Shown here piece after piece: positions 4,011-5,547 of a stretch of 5,547 nucleotides of DNA. The stretch comes from Desulfobacteraceae bacterium (lineage in GTDB: Bacteria > Desulfobacterota > Desulfobacteria > Desulfobacterales > Desulfobacteraceae). Positions within the stretch are counted from its first letter, which is position 1, and the number at the start of each line of letters is the position of its first letter. The notes under the pieces are model-generated. The model saw only the letters and a program-made list of their open reading frames with translations, did no database searches and was not told the origin of the DNA. The position numbers and the translations under genes were made by a program. The DNA lies in contig JAFLJU010000173.1 in assembly GCA_022712835.1 (NCBI GenBank), forward strand, positions 1 through 5,547, written 5' to 3'.

Positions 4011-5534
4011 ATGCTTCGAATTTTCAGTGACGAAATTTCAAACCCCAAAAATTTTGTGGTCACCCTTGAATTGGTTCCGGGCCGGGAATCATTTGGCCAA
4101 AGCATTGATACCTTAAAAGGGATTGCAAAGGATGCCTTTGACGATGGCCGGATCTGCGCGGTTTCCATAACCGACAATCCCGGGGGCAACCCCTCCTTGA
4201 GCCCGGATGTTCTGGGGTATGAAATTTTTAAATACGGGATGGATGTGATTGTCCACTTTACCTGCCGGGATATGAACCGGGTGGGCATGGAAAGCCGGGC
4301 ACTCCAATTGGCCCGTATGGGAATGAAAAATATCCTGGCCCTGACCGGAGATTATTCGGGGAAGGGGTTTGGGGGGCAGGGAAAACCGGTATTCGATTTT
4401 GATTCCGTCCTCCTGACCACCCTGCTCAAGTCATTTGACCAAAAACGTCTGGCAGGGGACCCCGATCTTTTTTTTACCGGGTGCGCGGTTTCTCCGTTTA
4501 AAACCACCGAGGCAGAAACCTTTGCCCAGTATAACAAGTTGGATAAAAAACTGGATGCAGGTGCCTCATTTGTCATTACCCAGTTGGGATATGATGTGAA
4601 AAAATTTAAAGAACTGATCACCCATCTTAGTCAAAAGCAGATGAATCAACCGGTGATGGGGTCGGTTTACCTGTTGAGCCCCCGATCGGCCAGGGCCATG
4701 AACAGAGGTCGGGTTCCGGGTGCCTATGTGCCGGACACACTTTTTAAACAGGTGATTAAAGAGTGGGACAACAACCCCCGGTCTGGATTGAAAACCGCCA
4801 TTGACCGGGCCGCCAAACTCGGGGTGATCCTAAAAGGGCTTGGGTACCGCGGAATTCATATTGGTGGCATCCAAAGGAGTTTCAAGGCGGTGGGGGCGAT
4901 CCTGGACCGGATGGAGGAAATTGAGGATTCCTGGGAAGACTATCTTGGGGAATTCAATAGGGTCGATGCCAAGGCCTATTATTGTTTTGATAACCAGTTG
5001 GTTCCGGAAGAGAAGGCTTCAGAAGATAAGGTGCCAGAAGAGAAGGTCCCATGGGCTTCCCGCATCAAACAAACGCTTACAGAGCATTCTCCCCATGGGG
5101 CGCTCAAAGCCGCACATAATTTGTTCTTTGATAAAACTGCCCGAATGGCGCCGGTATATGGTAAGCTGGCAGGCTTTTTGGAAAACAACAACAAGGCTTG
5201 GTTGCTGAAACTGATACTTGAAGATCCTTTGAAAAAACCGCTGCTTTCCTGTCAAAGCTGCGGGGACTGTGCCATCCAGCACACGGCCTTTCTCTGTCCG
5301 GAGTCTGGTTGCCCCAAGCATACCCGGAATGGTGCCTGCGGAGGTAGCCGGGATGGTTTTTGCGAAGTGAATCCAGACAGATCTTGCGTCTGGGTTCGGG
5401 CATATAAACGGCTCAAGCATTGTGGCATGGGCCATACCCTGGGTAATGATTTTGTTCCCCCACGGATGTGGGAGTTGAACAAAGGGTCTTCCTGGGTTAA
5501 TTTTCACCTGGGAAAAGACCATCAAAAGGATTAA
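4011..5534 (+). CDS. metF: Methylenetetrahydrofolate reductase with fused MetV-like C-terminal cysteine-rich domain
   Basis: This 507-residue fusion is expected to catalyse reduction of 5,10-methylene-THF to 5-methyl-THF, or the reverse during acetate oxidation, in the methyl branch of the Wood-Ljungdahl pathway. Residues about 10-310 form the MTHFR TIM barrel: TLELVPGR with Glu20 at the position of the catalytic Glu of E. coli MetF, TDNPGGN (54-60), HFTCRD (82-87), LTGDY (111-115) and the FVITQLGYD strand (187-195). Residues 331-345 are a charged pentapeptide-repeat linker. Residues about 400-480 match the MTHFR_C/MetV-type domain, with nine cysteines (414, 417, 420, 429, 434, 443, 451, 459, 471), including CQSCGDC and CPKHTRNGACGG; this domain binds zinc in acetogen MetV as I recall. 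In many acetogens MetF and MetV are separate genes. An FNR-type box precedes the gene, pointing to anaerobic or redox control. The electron donor cannot be told from sequence. Confidence 0.9.
   Translation: MLRIFSDEISNPKNFVVTLELVPGRESFGQSIDTLKGIAKDAFDDGRICAVSITDNPGGNPSLSPDVLGYEIFKYGMDVIVHFTCRDMNRVGMESRALQLARMGMKNILALTGDYSGKGFGGQGKPVFDFDSVLLTTLLKSFDQKRLAGDPDLFFTGCAVSPFKTTEAETFAQYNKLDKKLDAGASFVITQLGYDVKKFKELITHLSQKQMNQPVMGSVYLLSPRSARAMNRGRVPGAYVPDTLFKQVIKEWDNNPRSGLKTAIDRAAKLGVILKGLGYRGIHIGGIQRSFKAVGAILDRMEEIEDSWEDYLGEFNRVDAKAYYCFDNQLVPEEKASEDKVPEEKVPWASRIKQTLTEHSPHGALKAAHNLFFDKTARMAPVYGKLAGFLENNNKAWLLKLILEDPLKKPLLSCQSCGDCAIQHTAFLCPESGCPKHTRNGACGGSRDGFCEVNPDRSCVWVRAYKRLKHCGMGHTLGNDFVPPRMWELNKGSSWVNFHLGKDHQKD
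5001..5045 (+). repeat. Three 15-bp tandem units encoding the MetF-MetV linker
   Basis: Units 5001-5015, 5016-5030 and 5031-5045 encode VPEEK, ASEDK and VPEEK, followed by VPW. The first and third units differ at two third-codon positions. The repeat falls precisely between the TIM barrel and the cysteine-rich domain, so it probably forms a flexible charged tether whose length can vary by slippage in multiples of five residues. Confidence 0.8.
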
Positions 5535-5547
5535 AACAATTCCCTTT

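Noticed and set aside
5019..5525. 168-residue minus-strand ORF opposite the metF 3' end, and similar antisense ORFs elsewhere.
   Set aside because: Antisense shadows of a clearly conserved coding sequence, with no ribosome sites or recognisable domains.

Overview
The window looks like ordinary chromosome from an anaerobic, selenocysteine-using bacterium, most likely a sulfate reducer of the Desulfobacterota (Desulfobacteraceae-like). This is inferred from three things: a methylenetetrahydrofolate reductase fused to a MetV-like cysteine-rich domain, as in organisms using the Wood-Ljungdahl methyl branch; a flavodoxin-fold reductase with a compact cysteine cluster; and a peroxiredoxin-like gene with an in-frame UGA at its active-site cysteine. 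No mobile element, CRISPR array, tRNA or rRNA was seen.

Layout. Bases 1-1542 (minus strand) hold a membrane phospholipase-D-type cardiolipin synthase, followed 3 nt downstream by the start of an endonuclease/exonuclease/phosphatase (EEP) family gene that runs off the window. Bases 1543-1802 are a divergent control region. It holds a five-unit 13-bp tandem repeat in the probable cls leader and a 15-bp direct repeat near the probable promoter of the next gene. Bases 1803-2444 (plus) encode one 213-residue selenoprotein, not two short ORFs: a peroxiredoxin-like protein with a U-P-Y-C active site and a SECIS-like hairpin just after the UGA. A bidirectional terminator (2447-2476) separates it from a convergent minus-strand pair: a flavodoxin-fold (iron-sulfur flavoprotein-like) reductase (3728 to 3162), then a secreted SYLF-domain protein (3110 to 2535). 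Bases 3729-4010 are a second divergent control region with a TTGACA-type promoter for the reductase and, for the rightward gene, an exact FNR/CRP-type palindrome about 42 bp upstream of the predicted transcription start. Bases 4011-5534 (plus) encode the MetF-MetV fusion.

How the parts relate. The genes are not one pathway. The cls-EEP pair is an envelope or lipid unit. The selenoprotein and the flavoprotein are thiol/redox or stress functions. MetF-MetV is central one-carbon metabolism under a probable redox- or NO-responsive CRP/FNR regulator. The most valuable annotation is the selenoprotein, which standard gene calling would truncate or label a pseudogene.
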